Program-made: the position numbers and the translations under genes
Source: Bryobacterales bacterium
Lineage (GTDB): Bacteria; Acidobacteriota; Terriglobia; Bryobacterales; Bryobacteraceae
Length of the DNA: 10,882 bases
NCBI GenBank assembly: GCA_003517725.1
Contig: DOZZ01000015.1
Location: 4,899-15,780, forward strand
Reading direction: 5' to 3'
Part shown: positions 4,672 through 10,882 of the stretch, one piece after another
Position numbering within the stretch: the first letter of the stretch is position 1
Layout of the letters: each line of letters starts with the position of its first letter
The notes under the pieces: generated by a model
The model's input: only the letters and a program-made list of their open reading frames with translations
Told to the model about the DNA's origin: nothing
Database searches by the model: none

Positions 4672-7338
4672 TTAGCGCGGGCCATCCATCGTCGGCGACG
4701 GGGTGCCGGGGGCGGCGGCGCGCGCTTTCGCGGGATCGAACACGCGCGGATCCACCGGAAGCACCTTGTACTGCGCCGGGTCAGGCGTCGTCGAGAAGAC
4801 ATCCGAGAGGTCCGCGGCCGCGGCATCGAACAGGTTCAGCGGCGGCACCCCAAGCAGGCGGAAGACAGTCTTAATGAGTCCCGGGAAACTGCTGTTGACG
4901 TGCGAGACATAGTTACGGCGGCACCACGGGCCCACGGCCAGCAGCACGGTGCGGTGCGCATCGATGTGGTCGCGGCCGCTCTGCGCATCGTCTTCAGTGA
5001 TGAAGATGGCCATGTCCGGCCAGTACGCCGTCTGGGACAGGTGTTCGACGATGCGGCCCAGCGCGTAGTCATTATCCGAGACGAAGGATGCCTCATACGG
5101 ATAACCATCGGCGGGCCGCGCGCCGGCGGTGTGGTCGTTCGGCAGATGGATGTAGATCAGGTCCGGCATGGGCTGCTGGCCGGGTCCGTAAAGCCGATCG
5201 AATTCCTGGATAAACTGCGTGGCGCGATACTGGTCCGGGATGTTCATGTTGAAGCCGGGATATTCGCGCGAAGTATTGCGGTAGAGCGCGTCGGGCATGG
5301 GCACGTTCGTCATGAAGCGCGCGCCAGTGGGTTCTTCGCCCGGCTCCTCCTGCACGCCCGCGAGTTCGAAGCCCTCGCCAAAATTGCGAAAAGTCTTGCC
5401 CGCGGCTTCGAACTGCTCCCAGATGGTGCCGGCTTCCGGCATCTCTTCGGGATGCACCGAGGAATTGCCGTTGGCGAACAGCAGGCGGCCGGGGGCCGCG
5501 GGAGTTAGCCGGAACGATTTCTGCCCGGCATAGGAGGCCAGCAGCGAAGACTCGGTCCAGGCATCGGGGTAGGCGCCGACCAGCCAGTGGTGGCCGTCGA
5601 CGCTGACGTCGGAATCCGCGTGGAAGTTGTCGCTGAAGGCGAACTGATCGGCCAGTGCGTGGTGGTTAGGCGTGATGTCGACCTTTTGCAGACTGAGCCG
5701 GCCGCCCTTCCCGTCGGCGTAGCCCAGGCGCCCGTAGCGCGCCAGCGCCGGGATGCCGGCGACCGGGCCGTTGGAGGCTTTCTGATCGCCGAAGACTTCA
5801 TCGAAGGTGCGATTTTCTTTTACGATGATGACCACGTGCTTCACCGGTGGCAGCGCCGGATCCGCGCCGGGGGATGGCAGCAGACCATTGGCGGAATACA
5901 CGCGCACGGTCATTTTTGTCAGTTCCTCCGGTGACGGCAGGGGCAGCACCGACACCGTGCCGCGCAGCATCACGCCGGCCATCACGCTGCCCTCCCAGGC
6001 TTGCACAATCGCGCGGGTGCTGGGGCCGGCGCCGCGGCCTTTGGCATTCGCGACGTAGAGCGTGCCGCCATCCACCAGCGGCTTCACCGGAAACCAGCCG
6101 ACCGGAATGTGGCCCACTACGGTCTTCGACGCCGGGTCCAGCACGCCCACGGCATTGATGCCGGCTTCAGCCACCAGCAGGTGTTTATGCGTCTCGTCCC
6201 AGGCCATCCCCAGCGGCAAAATGCCGCGTAATGTTTCGAGCGTGGGGATGCGAATCGGGATTTCGCCAGTCACCGTGGCCGCTGCCGCGTCCACGATGCT
6301 GATGCTGTCGGAATGCGCGTTGGCCACATACACCACGCCACCAACCGCCAGCACCGCCGAGGGACTGCTGCCGCCGTGAACCTTGTCCTGGATGGGGGGC
6401 CCGGTGCGCACCAGGTTTGCGAGCTCGGGCTTGTTCGGATGCTCAACATTCACGATGGCCAACGAGTTGGCCTCGCGCACATTGGGGTCGCCCAAACCGG
6501 GCACCGCCACGTCCGTGGCCGCCCCCGTCTTACGCTGAACGCCGGCGACGGCTTCGGGCGACGGGTAACCGAACGCGGGAAAGGGCAGACCGGTTTGCGG
6601 CTTCTTGGTGTCGGCGCCGGGCACGGCCGAATATTGGAAAATTCCGAGACACGTGACGAAGGCGCGCTTGCCATCGGGGGCCAGCGCCACGGCGAACGGC
6701 AGACGCCCCACTTTGACCGAACCGAGCGGCGCGCTCTGCTTCAAGTCGAAAGCGACTAACCGGAAGTTGGCCTGGTCGACGACGTAGAAGATGCCGCGCG
6801 ACTGATCCAGCGCCAAGTCCCCCGCGAAGCTGTTGGTCGCGCCATTCTGGTTAAGGTCCCAGATGCGGCGTTTGGCTCCGCTCGCGGCATCCACCATCCG
6901 CACCCGTCCGGATTCGCCCTCCGACACCAGCAGCGATTTGTCGCCCGAGAAAGCGATGCCCATAAAAAGGCTGCGCCAGTCCTCGCTCTCGGGCGCGGTT
7001 TTTTTTGCCGTGCCGAAGTTGTGGATGGTCCAGGCGCCTTTCTTGTCCTGCTCGAGCACGCTAATGGTCTGCACTTCGCGGCCAATGTTGGCGGTCGCCA
7101 GAGTCGAGCCCTTGGCGTTGATGGCCAGCCCGAAAGCGCCCGGACCGGTGGTGAGCGAGACTCCGGCTGGCGCCAGAATGCGGCCGCCGGGCAACACCCC
7201 TGCAGTTCCGGCCGGGCCGGCCGGCACCGAGTAATGCGCCCCCGCCGGTGGCCGATAGTTCACGGGTTGGGCATAAACGCCCTCAAGAAAAGCCGCCAGC
7301 AACAGCGTGAACCGGACCGCAAAAGGGGTGCGTCTCAT
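4672..7338 (-). CDS. Bifunctional YncE-like beta-propeller / phosphoesterase (alkaline-phosphatase superfamily), secreted
   Basis: This 888-residue protein starts with a clear signal peptide (MRRTPFAVRFTLLLAAFLEG, likely cut after VYA at 23). Residues about 60-470 form a YncE/YVTN-type propeller with repeats such as VVYVANAHSDSISIVDAAAATV, HLLVAEAGINAVGVLD and TLYVANAKG. Residues about 497-870 are a phosphoesterase of the PF04185/alkaline-phosphatase superfamily type (phospholipase C and acid-phosphatase relatives). It has VVIIVKENRTFDEVFGD (502-518; the ENR[ST]FD metal/nucleophile motif with Thr511), NDHTAG (734-739) and ITEDDAQSGRDHIDAHRT (780-797), which together supply the usual Asp/His metal ligands. 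The two-domain arrangement matches a known family of undetermined substrate. It acts outside the cytoplasmic membrane, probably on phosphate esters or phospholipids. It is the first gene of a likely two-gene unit with the membrane fusion protein and is divergent from the PP2C gene across a 100-nt gap. No ribosome site is evident at the ATG. Confidence 0.9.
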   Translation of the reverse strand: MRRTPFAVRFTLLLAAFLEGVYAQPVNYRPPAGAHYSVPAGPAGTAGVLPGGRILAPAGVSLTTGPGAFGLAINAKGSTLATANIGREVQTISVLEQDKKGAWTIHNFGTAKKTAPESEDWRSLFMGIAFSGDKSLLVSEGESGRVRMVDAASGAKRRIWDLNQNGATNSFAGDLALDQSRGIFYVVDQANFRLVAFDLKQSAPLGSVKVGRLPFAVALAPDGKRAFVTCLGIFQYSAVPGADTKKPQTGLPFPAFGYPSPEAVAGVQRKTGAATDVAVPGLGDPNVREANSLAIVNVEHPNKPELANLVRTGPPIQDKVHGGSSPSAVLAVGGVVYVANAHSDSISIVDAAAATVTGEIPIRIPTLETLRGILPLGMAWDETHKHLLVAEAGINAVGVLDPASKTVVGHIPVGWFPVKPLVDGGTLYVANAKGRGAGPSTRAIVQAWEGSVMAGVMLRGTVSVLPLPSPEELTKMTVRVYSANGLLPSPGADPALPPVKHVVIIVKENRTFDEVFGDQKASNGPVAGIPALARYGRLGYADGKGGRLSLQKVDITPNHHALADQFAFSDNFHADSDVSVDGHHWLVGAYPDAWTESSLLASYAGQKSFRLTPAAPGRLLFANGNSSVHPEEMPEAGTIWEQFEAAGKTFRNFGEGFELAGVQEEPGEEPTGARFMTNVPMPDALYRNTSREYPGFNMNIPDQYRATQFIQEFDRLYGPGQQPMPDLIYIHLPNDHTAGARPADGYPYEASFVSDNDYALGRIVEHLSQTAYWPDMAIFITEDDAQSGRDHIDAHRTVLLAVGPWCRRNYVSHVNSSFPGLIKTVFRLLGVPPLNLFDAAAADLSDVFSTTPDPAQYKVLPVDPRVFDPAKARAAAPGTPSPTMDGPR

Positions 7339-7426
7339 GGAATGTGCGTCGCCTGCCGTTTCAATTGTCCAATGTTCCCGGATCTTTCCAAAGTTTTAGT
7401 AGAGATGAACGCGACACATTTCGGTC

Positions 7427-7432
7427 TATAGT
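7427..7432 (+). promoter_or_regulatory. Candidate -10 box (TATAGT) giving a leaderless PP2C mRNA
   Basis: TATAGT ends 6 nt before a TTG (7439) and 9 nt before the adjacent in-frame ATG (7442). Transcription starting 6-9 nt after a -10 hexamer would begin at or within 3 nt of the start codon, leaving no space for a ribosome site. The same spacing recurs before the next two genes and before the cupin module. No -35 match is visible. Confidence 0.45.
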
Positions 7433-7438
7433 AGGTTT

Positions 7439-8182
7439 TTGATGCTCGAATCCGCCTCCCTCTCCGACGTTGGCAGCGTTCGGCCCAACAACGAGGATTT
7501 TTGTAGGATCTTCCCGGAGCTGGGCCTTTTCGTCTTGGCGGACGGCATGGGCGGCGCCCGCGGCGGCGAGTTTGCCTCACGCCTCGCGGTCGACACCGTG
7601 GCCGAGCTGATCGGCGCTGCTCCAGTGCGCGATGCCGCCACCCTGCTGCGCGCCATCGAAGACGCCAATCACCGGGTCTACGACAAGGCTGCCGAGCAAC
7701 CGGAGCTCGAAGGCATGGGCACCACGCTGGTCGCCGCCATGGCGGTTAACCGGCTGGATCACGACGGCAAAGCAGGCCAGCAGATCGCCATTGCCAGCGT
7801 GGGCGACAGCCGCGCCTACCTTTTTAAAGACGGTGCTCTGCGCGCCATCACCGAAGACCAGACTTGGGTTGAAGAGGTGGGCCGGCCCATGGGGCTCGAT
7901 GACCAGAGCCTGCGGCGTCACCCCATGCGCCACGTGCTGACCATGGCCATCGGCGTCAGCATGCCGCTCTCGATTCGCTATTACTCCATACGGCTGAACT
8001 CCGGCGACATGCTGCTGCTGTCGAGCGACGGCCTGCACGGCGTGCTGGATGCGGGACAGATCTCGGCCATCATGGGCGATTCGGCAAAGAACCTGTCAGA
8101 GAAGTGCGAAGCCCTGGTGGAGGCCACGCGTGCCGCGGGTGCGCCGGACAACGTGACCGTCGTCATCATCCGGGCGAAGTGA
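7439..8182 (+). CDS. PP2C-family serine/threonine protein phosphatase
   Basis: The product (247 residues from TTG 7439, 246 from ATG 7442) is a minimal bacterial PP2C catalytic domain. It shows SDVGSVRPNNEDF, LFVLADGMGG, GMGTTLVAA, IASVGDSRAYLF, LLLSSDGLHGVLD and APDNVTVVIIRA in the canonical order. With ATG numbering, the metal-binding aspartates fall at Asp34 (DGMGG), Asp196 (SSDGL) and Asp236 (APDN), with the acidic pair at Glu18-Asp19. Such enzymes remove phosphate from Ser/Thr of proteins in Hanks-type kinase signalling. No kinase or forkhead-associated protein is encoded in this window, so its partner must lie elsewhere. There is no membrane segment, so it should be cytosolic. Tandem TTG-ATG codons make the exact start ambiguous, and the TATAGT hexamer just upstream suggests leaderless initiation. 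It diverges from the phosphoesterase gene. Confidence 0.94.
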   Translation: MMLESASLSDVGSVRPNNEDFCRIFPELGLFVLADGMGGARGGEFASRLAVDTVAELIGAAPVRDAATLLRAIEDANHRVYDKAAEQPELEGMGTTLVAAMAVNRLDHDGKAGQQIAIASVGDSRAYLFKDGALRAITEDQTWVEEVGRPMGLDDQSLRRHPMRHVLTMAIGVSMPLSIRYYSIRLNSGDMLLLSSDGLHGVLDAGQISAIMGDSAKNLSEKCEALVEATRAAGAPDNVTVVIIRAK

Positions 8183-8186
8183 ACTA

Positions 8187-8315
8187 ATGAATGGGAACGT
8201 CGGTGCAACACTTGGAGAGCCAGCAATACCGACTTGCCTAAAACTTTTATCCAACCCGTATTTCCCGGTCAGTTTTCAGTGCACCGGCACGGCCAACGGC
8301 TACAAGCTCAATTAA
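8187..8315 (+). CDS. Possible 42-residue ORF, or C-terminal remnant of a lost gene
   Basis: A frame from ATG 8187 to TAA 8313-8315 fills most of the gap between the PP2C and GH5 genes. It begins 4 nt after the PP2C stop but has no ribosome site. The first half uses A/T-ending codons unlike its neighbours. The second half (SNPYFPVSFQCTGTANGYKLN) uses mostly G/C-ending codons and looks like the tail of a real protein. The simplest reading is the 3' stump of a deleted gene. I do not recognise the family and doubt that the full ORF is translated. Confidence 0.18.
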   Translation: MNGNVGATLGEPAIPTCLKLLSNPYFPVSFQCTGTANGYKLN

Positions 8316-8316
8316 G

Positions 8317-8340
8317 TCTGAAGGGCACTCTGAAGGGCAC
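8317..8340 (+). repeat. Perfect tandem duplication of a 12-bp unit
   Basis: TCTGAAGGGCAC occurs twice with no gap (8317-8328 and 8329-8340), ending directly at the candidate -10 hexamer of the GH5 gene (8341-8346). Each copy contains GAAGGG, which resembles a ribosome-binding core, but both lie too far from the GTG at 8353. The position would suit either a slipped-strand duplication or a paired activator-binding site replacing the missing -35 box. Confidence 0.7.
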
Positions 8341-8346
8341 TACGAT
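8341..8346 (+). promoter_or_regulatory. Candidate -10 box (TACGAT) giving a leaderless GH5 mRNA
   Basis: TACGAT ends exactly 6 nt before the GTG at 8353, which is the first possible start after the upstream in-frame TAA (8239-8241). No Shine-Dalgarno site is properly spaced. The arrangement matches the signals at 7427, 9317 and 10205. Confidence 0.45.
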
Positions 8347-8352
8347 GGAAGC

Positions 8353-9312
8353 GTGTCCCTCCCCGCACTCACCACCACCGGCGCATCCATCGTGGAGGCG
8401 CTGACCGGACGGCCGGTGCTGCTGCGGGGCATAAATCGATCCGGCCTCGAATACAGTTCGCCCCAGGGCGCTGAGGCGCGCATCACGGCGGGCGAAATCG
8501 AGTACATCGTCAACGAGTGGCGCGCCAACGTGATCCGGCTGCCATTCAACCAGGCCTGGGCGCTGCAGCGGCCGGGCTACGATGCCGGGCCCTATCTCGA
8601 CGCGCTCGATTTCGTGATCCAGACCGCCGCCCGCGCCGGCGCTTATACGCTGCTCGATCTACAGTGGCTGGACGCGGTGACGCCGCGCGGCACGTTAACC
8701 AACGGCCGGATGAACTACGTGCCGCCGCTGCCCGATACGGGCAGCATCGCGCTCTGGCGTCAGCTGGCCGAGCGTTATCGCGATGAGCCCTCGGTGCTCT
8801 ACGACATCTTCAACGAACCGCATGACGTGCTGGAGGACGATGCGGCGCCGCTGCTGGGAATCGACGCCAACGGCCGGACATTTCCGTTGCCTTCGAGACG
8901 CGTCACGATGGCCGAGTGGCAGCCATGGGCCACGCATCTGATCAACGCCGTCCGCGAGCGTAATCCGGGGGCGCTGATTTTTGTGTCGGGCGTCGATTGG
9001 GGCTACGATTTGCGCGGCTTTCCACTAACAGACGATACGGGCGTGGTCTACGCGACCCACGTTTATAGCAGCAAGGGCACCGACTGGGATGCCGCCTTCG
9101 GAGATCTGGCACGTACCCGGCCCGTGTTTGCCGCCGAGTGGGGCGGCGGCGATCGGGATATCGCCTGGGGCCTGGAACTCTACCGTTATCTGACCGCACT
9201 CGGCGTGGGCTGGACGGCCTGGAGCTGGTCTGACGATCCGCGTTTAATCAAGGCCGGCAGCTTGGATACAACGGCGTTCGGAAACCTGGTACGCGCCGCG
9301 TTGGCATCTTAG
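8353..9312 (+). CDS. Glycoside hydrolase family 5 (cellulase-like) enzyme
   Basis: The 319-residue protein spans a single (beta/alpha)8 GH5-type catalytic domain. Visible family landmarks are VLLRGINRSGLEY (strand 1), WRANVIRLPFNQAW with Arg62, LLDLQWLD (strand 3), VLYDIFNEPHD with the acid/base Glu155 after Asn154, VVYATHVYSS with His236 and Tyr238, VFAAEWGGG with the nucleophile Glu262, and GWTAWSWSDDP with the aromatic floor Trp287/Trp290. Family members cleave beta-1,4-glucans, mannans or related beta-glycosides by a retaining mechanism; specificity cannot be told from this sequence. No signal peptide or binding module is present, which is unusual for a polymer-degrading GH5 and suggests an intracellular role on oligosaccharides, or export by another route. 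GTG 8353 is the only available start. The cation-transporter gene follows after 16 nt. Confidence 0.9.
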   Translation: MSLPALTTTGASIVEALTGRPVLLRGINRSGLEYSSPQGAEARITAGEIEYIVNEWRANVIRLPFNQAWALQRPGYDAGPYLDALDFVIQTAARAGAYTLLDLQWLDAVTPRGTLTNGRMNYVPPLPDTGSIALWRQLAERYRDEPSVLYDIFNEPHDVLEDDAAPLLGIDANGRTFPLPSRRVTMAEWQPWATHLINAVRERNPGALIFVSGVDWGYDLRGFPLTDDTGVVYATHVYSSKGTDWDAAFGDLARTRPVFAAEWGGGDRDIAWGLELYRYLTALGVGWTAWSWSDDPRLIKAGSLDTTAFGNLVRAALAS

Positions 9313-9316
9313 CCGA

Positions 9317-9322
9317 TACACT
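9317..9322 (+). promoter_or_regulatory. Candidate -10 box (TACACT) giving a leaderless transporter mRNA
   Basis: TACACT lies just after the GH5 stop codon and ends exactly 6 nt before ATG 9329. A GAAGG sequence occupies 9323-9327, but with only 1 nt before the ATG it is too close to act as a normal ribosome site, which favours leaderless initiation. Confidence 0.45.
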
Positions 9323-9328
9323 GAAGGC

Positions 9329-10567
9329 ATGCAGTCCGGACCACGCGTGGCGCTGGTTGGCATGGCCATCAGTGGTTCCCTGGCCGCGCTAAAGATCGTG
9401 GTCGGACTTTTCGCCGCGTCCACCTCGGTGCTGGCGGACGGCTTCGAATCGGCCGGCGATGTGTTGGCCAGCGGCCTGGTGTTTGTGGGCCTGACCGTCG
9501 CGGCCAAGCCCGCCGACCTGAACCATCCTTACGGCCACGGGCGCGCCGAAACACTCAGCGGCTTTCTGCTGGGCCTGCTGCTGTTCGCGGGCGGCGCGGC
9601 GATCGCGACACACGCCATCGTGGGCGCTGGCAATGTCACGCGCGTTCCGGCGCGTTACGCCATCGTGCCGCTGCTGATCTCGATTGCGGCCAAGTCCGTC
9701 ATGGTTAGCGTGAAGCTGCGCGTGGGCCGCCAATCGGGCAGCAGCGCGCTGGTGGCGGACGCGTGGAACGACGGCATCGACATGCTGTCGGCGCTGGTGG
9801 CCATCACGGCGTTGAGCTTGACCCTGTTCGACCCCGTGCGCTTCCTGCGCGCGGACCACTACGGCGCCTGCGCCATCGGCATCATCATGGCCGGCACCGG
9901 CGTGCGGGTGGCGCGCGACACCGCCACGCAGCTGATGGACACCATGCCGGAGGAGCGGCTGCTCGATCAGATCCGGCGCGCCGCGCTGGCCGTGGCCGGC
10001 GTACGCGGCGTGGAGAAATGCTTTGCGCGCAAGACCGGCCTGAAGTACCACGTCGATATTCACATTGAAGTGGACCCGCGGATTACGGTGCGCGCCTCGC
10101 ACGAAATCGCGCGCTCGGTGCGCGAGCGCCTGCGCCTGGATCTGCCCTGGGTGTACGACACGCTGGTGCATGTGGAGCCATCGGCGGAGCCCGAAAGCGT
10201 AAGCTATCCTCGAAATATGGAGCACGGTATTTTCCCCAACGTGACGCTCAGTGCGGACCAGACCACGCTAACGCGTGAGCCTTTCGGCGATCTGCGCATT
10301 TATTTTGAAGGCCGCACCGATCTGCTGCAATCCATGACCGCTGGCAGCCTGTTGCTGAAGGCCGGCATGAGCCCGCACCCGCCGCATCAGCACCCGGAAG
10401 AAGAGTTTCTACTGGTGACCGAAGGCACCGGCGAAATTATGGTGGACGGCACGACCACGCAAGTGGGCCCAGGCTCGCAGATGTATTGCGCGGGCAACAA
10501 ATGGCACGAGATCAAGAACACCGGCACGACGCCGATGCTGTTCTACTTCTATAAATGGCTGGCCTAA
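9329..10567 (+). CDS. CDF-family cation efflux transporter fused in frame to a C-terminal cupin
   Basis: Residues 1-289 form a complete cation diffusion facilitator. About six membrane segments lie between 8 and 195, with the HPYGHGR loop at 66-72. A cytoplasmic ferredoxin-like domain (about 205-286) ends at the usual VHVEP. CDF proteins are dimers that export divalent metals by proton exchange. The transport site is atypical: the TM2 pair is Glu40/Asp44 and the TM5 pair Asn147/Asp151, not the His/Asp plus Asp/Asp of zinc exporters, so a non-zinc substrate such as manganese is possible. After a roughly 10-residue linker a complete cupin follows (297-412), with HQHPEEE giving His353, His355 and Glu359 as metal ligands, then WHEIKN with His393. 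The linker contains an in-frame Met297 preceded by its own promoter-like hexamer, so the cupin may also be made alone. A natural fusion, or recent loss of a stop between two genes, would both explain this. Confidence 0.88.
   Translation: MQSGPRVALVGMAISGSLAALKIVVGLFAASTSVLADGFESAGDVLASGLVFVGLTVAAKPADLNHPYGHGRAETLSGFLLGLLLFAGGAAIATHAIVGAGNVTRVPARYAIVPLLISIAAKSVMVSVKLRVGRQSGSSALVADAWNDGIDMLSALVAITALSLTLFDPVRFLRADHYGACAIGIIMAGTGVRVARDTATQLMDTMPEERLLDQIRRAALAVAGVRGVEKCFARKTGLKYHVDIHIEVDPRITVRASHEIARSVRERLRLDLPWVYDTLVHVEPSAEPESVSYPRNMEHGIFPNVTLSADQTTLTREPFGDLRIYFEGRTDLLQSMTAGSLLLKAGMSPHPPHQHPEEEFLLVTEGTGEIMVDGTTTQVGPGSQMYCAGNKWHEIKNTGTTPMLFYFYKWLA
10205..10210 (+). promoter_or_regulatory. Candidate internal -10 box (TATCCT) ahead of the cupin module
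   Basis: TATCCT lies inside the linker of the transporter gene and ends exactly 6 nt before an in-frame ATG (10217). The surrounding bases (CTATCCTCGAAAT) are AT-richer than the flanking coding sequence. The arrangement copies the signals before the three complete genes to the left. Confidence 0.42.
10217..10567 (+). CDS. Possible separately initiated cupin protein (in frame within the transporter gene)
   Basis: From ATG 10217 the frame encodes 116 residues that by themselves make a full Cupin_2 barrel, starting MEHGIFPNVTLSADQ. Motif 1 is HQHPEEEFLLVTEG (the HxH-x3-E-x6-G pattern) and motif 2 is WHEIKN. Such single-domain cupins bind one metal ion and serve as small enzymes, isomerases or ligand sensors; no substrate can be named. 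The evidence for independent expression is the TATCCT hexamer 6 nt upstream and the natural end of the CDF domain just before. It may equally be only the C-terminal domain of the 412-residue fusion. Confidence 0.4.
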   Translation: MEHGIFPNVTLSADQTTLTREPFGDLRIYFEGRTDLLQSMTAGSLLLKAGMSPHPPHQHPEEEFLLVTEGTGEIMVDGTTTQVGPGSQMYCAGNKWHEIKNTGTTPMLFYFYKWLA

Positions 10568-10570
10568 GGC

Positions 10571-10882
10571 TTATTCCAGAGTTACCGACGCGCGCAGATT
10601 AGCGATGCCGGCCGTGTAGCGCGCGTCGATAACCGAAAAAGCGATCGCGTCATCCAGCCATTCGTGCCACTCGCCGTCGGGATCGTGCGAGGCTGCCGTG
10701 ACGGTGTAGAAGCCGGGGCACAGCGCCGCGGCAAAGCGGAAGCCGACCGTTATGCGATCACCGGCGGCGCGTGGCCCGAGCGCCAGTTTCTCCAGTTCGG
10801 TATTGGTGCCGTAGACATTCACGCCGGCGCGCGTGCGCAGCATGATGCCGACGACCGGTTCCGATACGGCCTCGTCGAATTG
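10571..10882 (-). CDS. Wzt-type polysaccharide ABC exporter ATPase, C-terminal domain only (5' end off the right edge)
   Basis: The minus-strand frame is open from the right edge to TAA (10573-10571), giving 103 C-terminal residues. They match the Wzt_C beta-sandwich found after the nucleotide-binding domain of O-antigen, teichoic-acid and other surface-polysaccharide exporters. Visible features are VVGIMLRTRAGVNVYGTNT, ITVGFRFAAALCPGFYTVTA, EWLDDAIAFSVIDA and the terminal GIANL. In characterised Wzt proteins this domain recognises the terminal modification of the polysaccharide and sets export specificity. The Walker motifs should lie beyond the window, so the ATPase part is inferred. The gene converges on the transporter/cupin gene with 3 nt between stop codons. 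Confidence 0.82.
   Translation of the reverse strand, partial: QFDEAVSEPVVGIMLRTRAGVNVYGTNTELEKLALGPRAAGDRITVGFRFAAALCPGFYTVTAASHDPDGEWHEWLDDAIAFSVIDARYTAGIANLRASVTLE

Noticed and set aside
8199..8233. Inverted GTCGGT/ACCGAC pair after the PP2C gene as a terminator
   Set aside because: The 6-bp stem has a 23-nt loop and no poly-T tract directly after it, so a chance pairing is more likely.
8345..8347. ATG at 8345 as the GH5 start
   Set aside because: It is in a different frame from the GH5 domain. GTG 8353 is the first possible start in the correct frame.
9323..9328. GAAGG as the ribosome site of the transporter gene
   Set aside because: Only one base separates it from the ATG, too close for normal Shine-Dalgarno pairing. 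The leaderless reading fits better.
1..10882. CRISPR array, insertion sequence or phage defence cassette
   Set aside because: No spaced direct repeats, terminal inverted repeats around a transposase, or nuclease/toxin-antitoxin domains were found on either strand.

Overview
The window is GC-rich bacterial chromosome with tightly packed genes. The gene set (a HAF-repeat secreted protein, a YncE-type propeller/phosphoesterase, a cytosolic-looking GH5 enzyme, a Wzt-type polysaccharide exporter subunit) and the mix of Shine-Dalgarno and apparently leaderless starts would suit a soil Acidobacteriota (Solibacter/Bryobacter-like). This assignment is an inference from gene content, not a proof.

Layout. 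Positions 1-365 (minus) hold the 5' part of a secreted HAF-repeat protein whose best ATG is followed three codons later by an in-frame TAA. An AT-rich promoter region with a palindrome lies upstream. A complete tRNA-Leu(CAA) with encoded CCA (582-670, minus) precedes comM/yifB (734-2257, plus), a AAA+ ATPase of the transformation/recombination machinery. A small NTF2-fold (SnoaL/DUF4440-like) gene follows (2434-2814, plus). Converging on it with a 1-nt gap is a minus-strand pair: an 888-residue propeller/phosphoesterase (7338-4672), then a 593-residue polytopic membrane protein (4597-2816). The second reads as a three-module fusion: ICMT-like methyltransferase, Aur1/PAP2_3-like phosphotransferase, and an Lgt-like module.

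Divergent from that pair is a plus-strand series: a PP2C phosphatase (7439-8182), a GH5 glycoside hydrolase (8353-9312), and a CDF cation transporter read in frame into a C-terminal cupin (9329-10567). It converges with a 3-nt gap on the 3' end of a Wzt-type ABC ATPase (10882-10571, minus, partial).

Most interesting points. (1) The ICMT/PAP2_3/Lgt-like fusion keeps the His-His-Asp of its PAP2 module, but the Lgt signature residues are replaced. It sits behind a secreted phosphoesterase, which suggests an envelope-lipid modification unit. (2) The three plus-strand genes from 7.4 kb onward, plus the cupin module inside the CDF gene, all have a TANNNT hexamer exactly 6 nt before a start codon (TTG, GTG, ATG, ATG). 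This is the signature of leaderless transcription. (3) The internal copy of that signal means the cupin could be made both fused to the transporter and alone.
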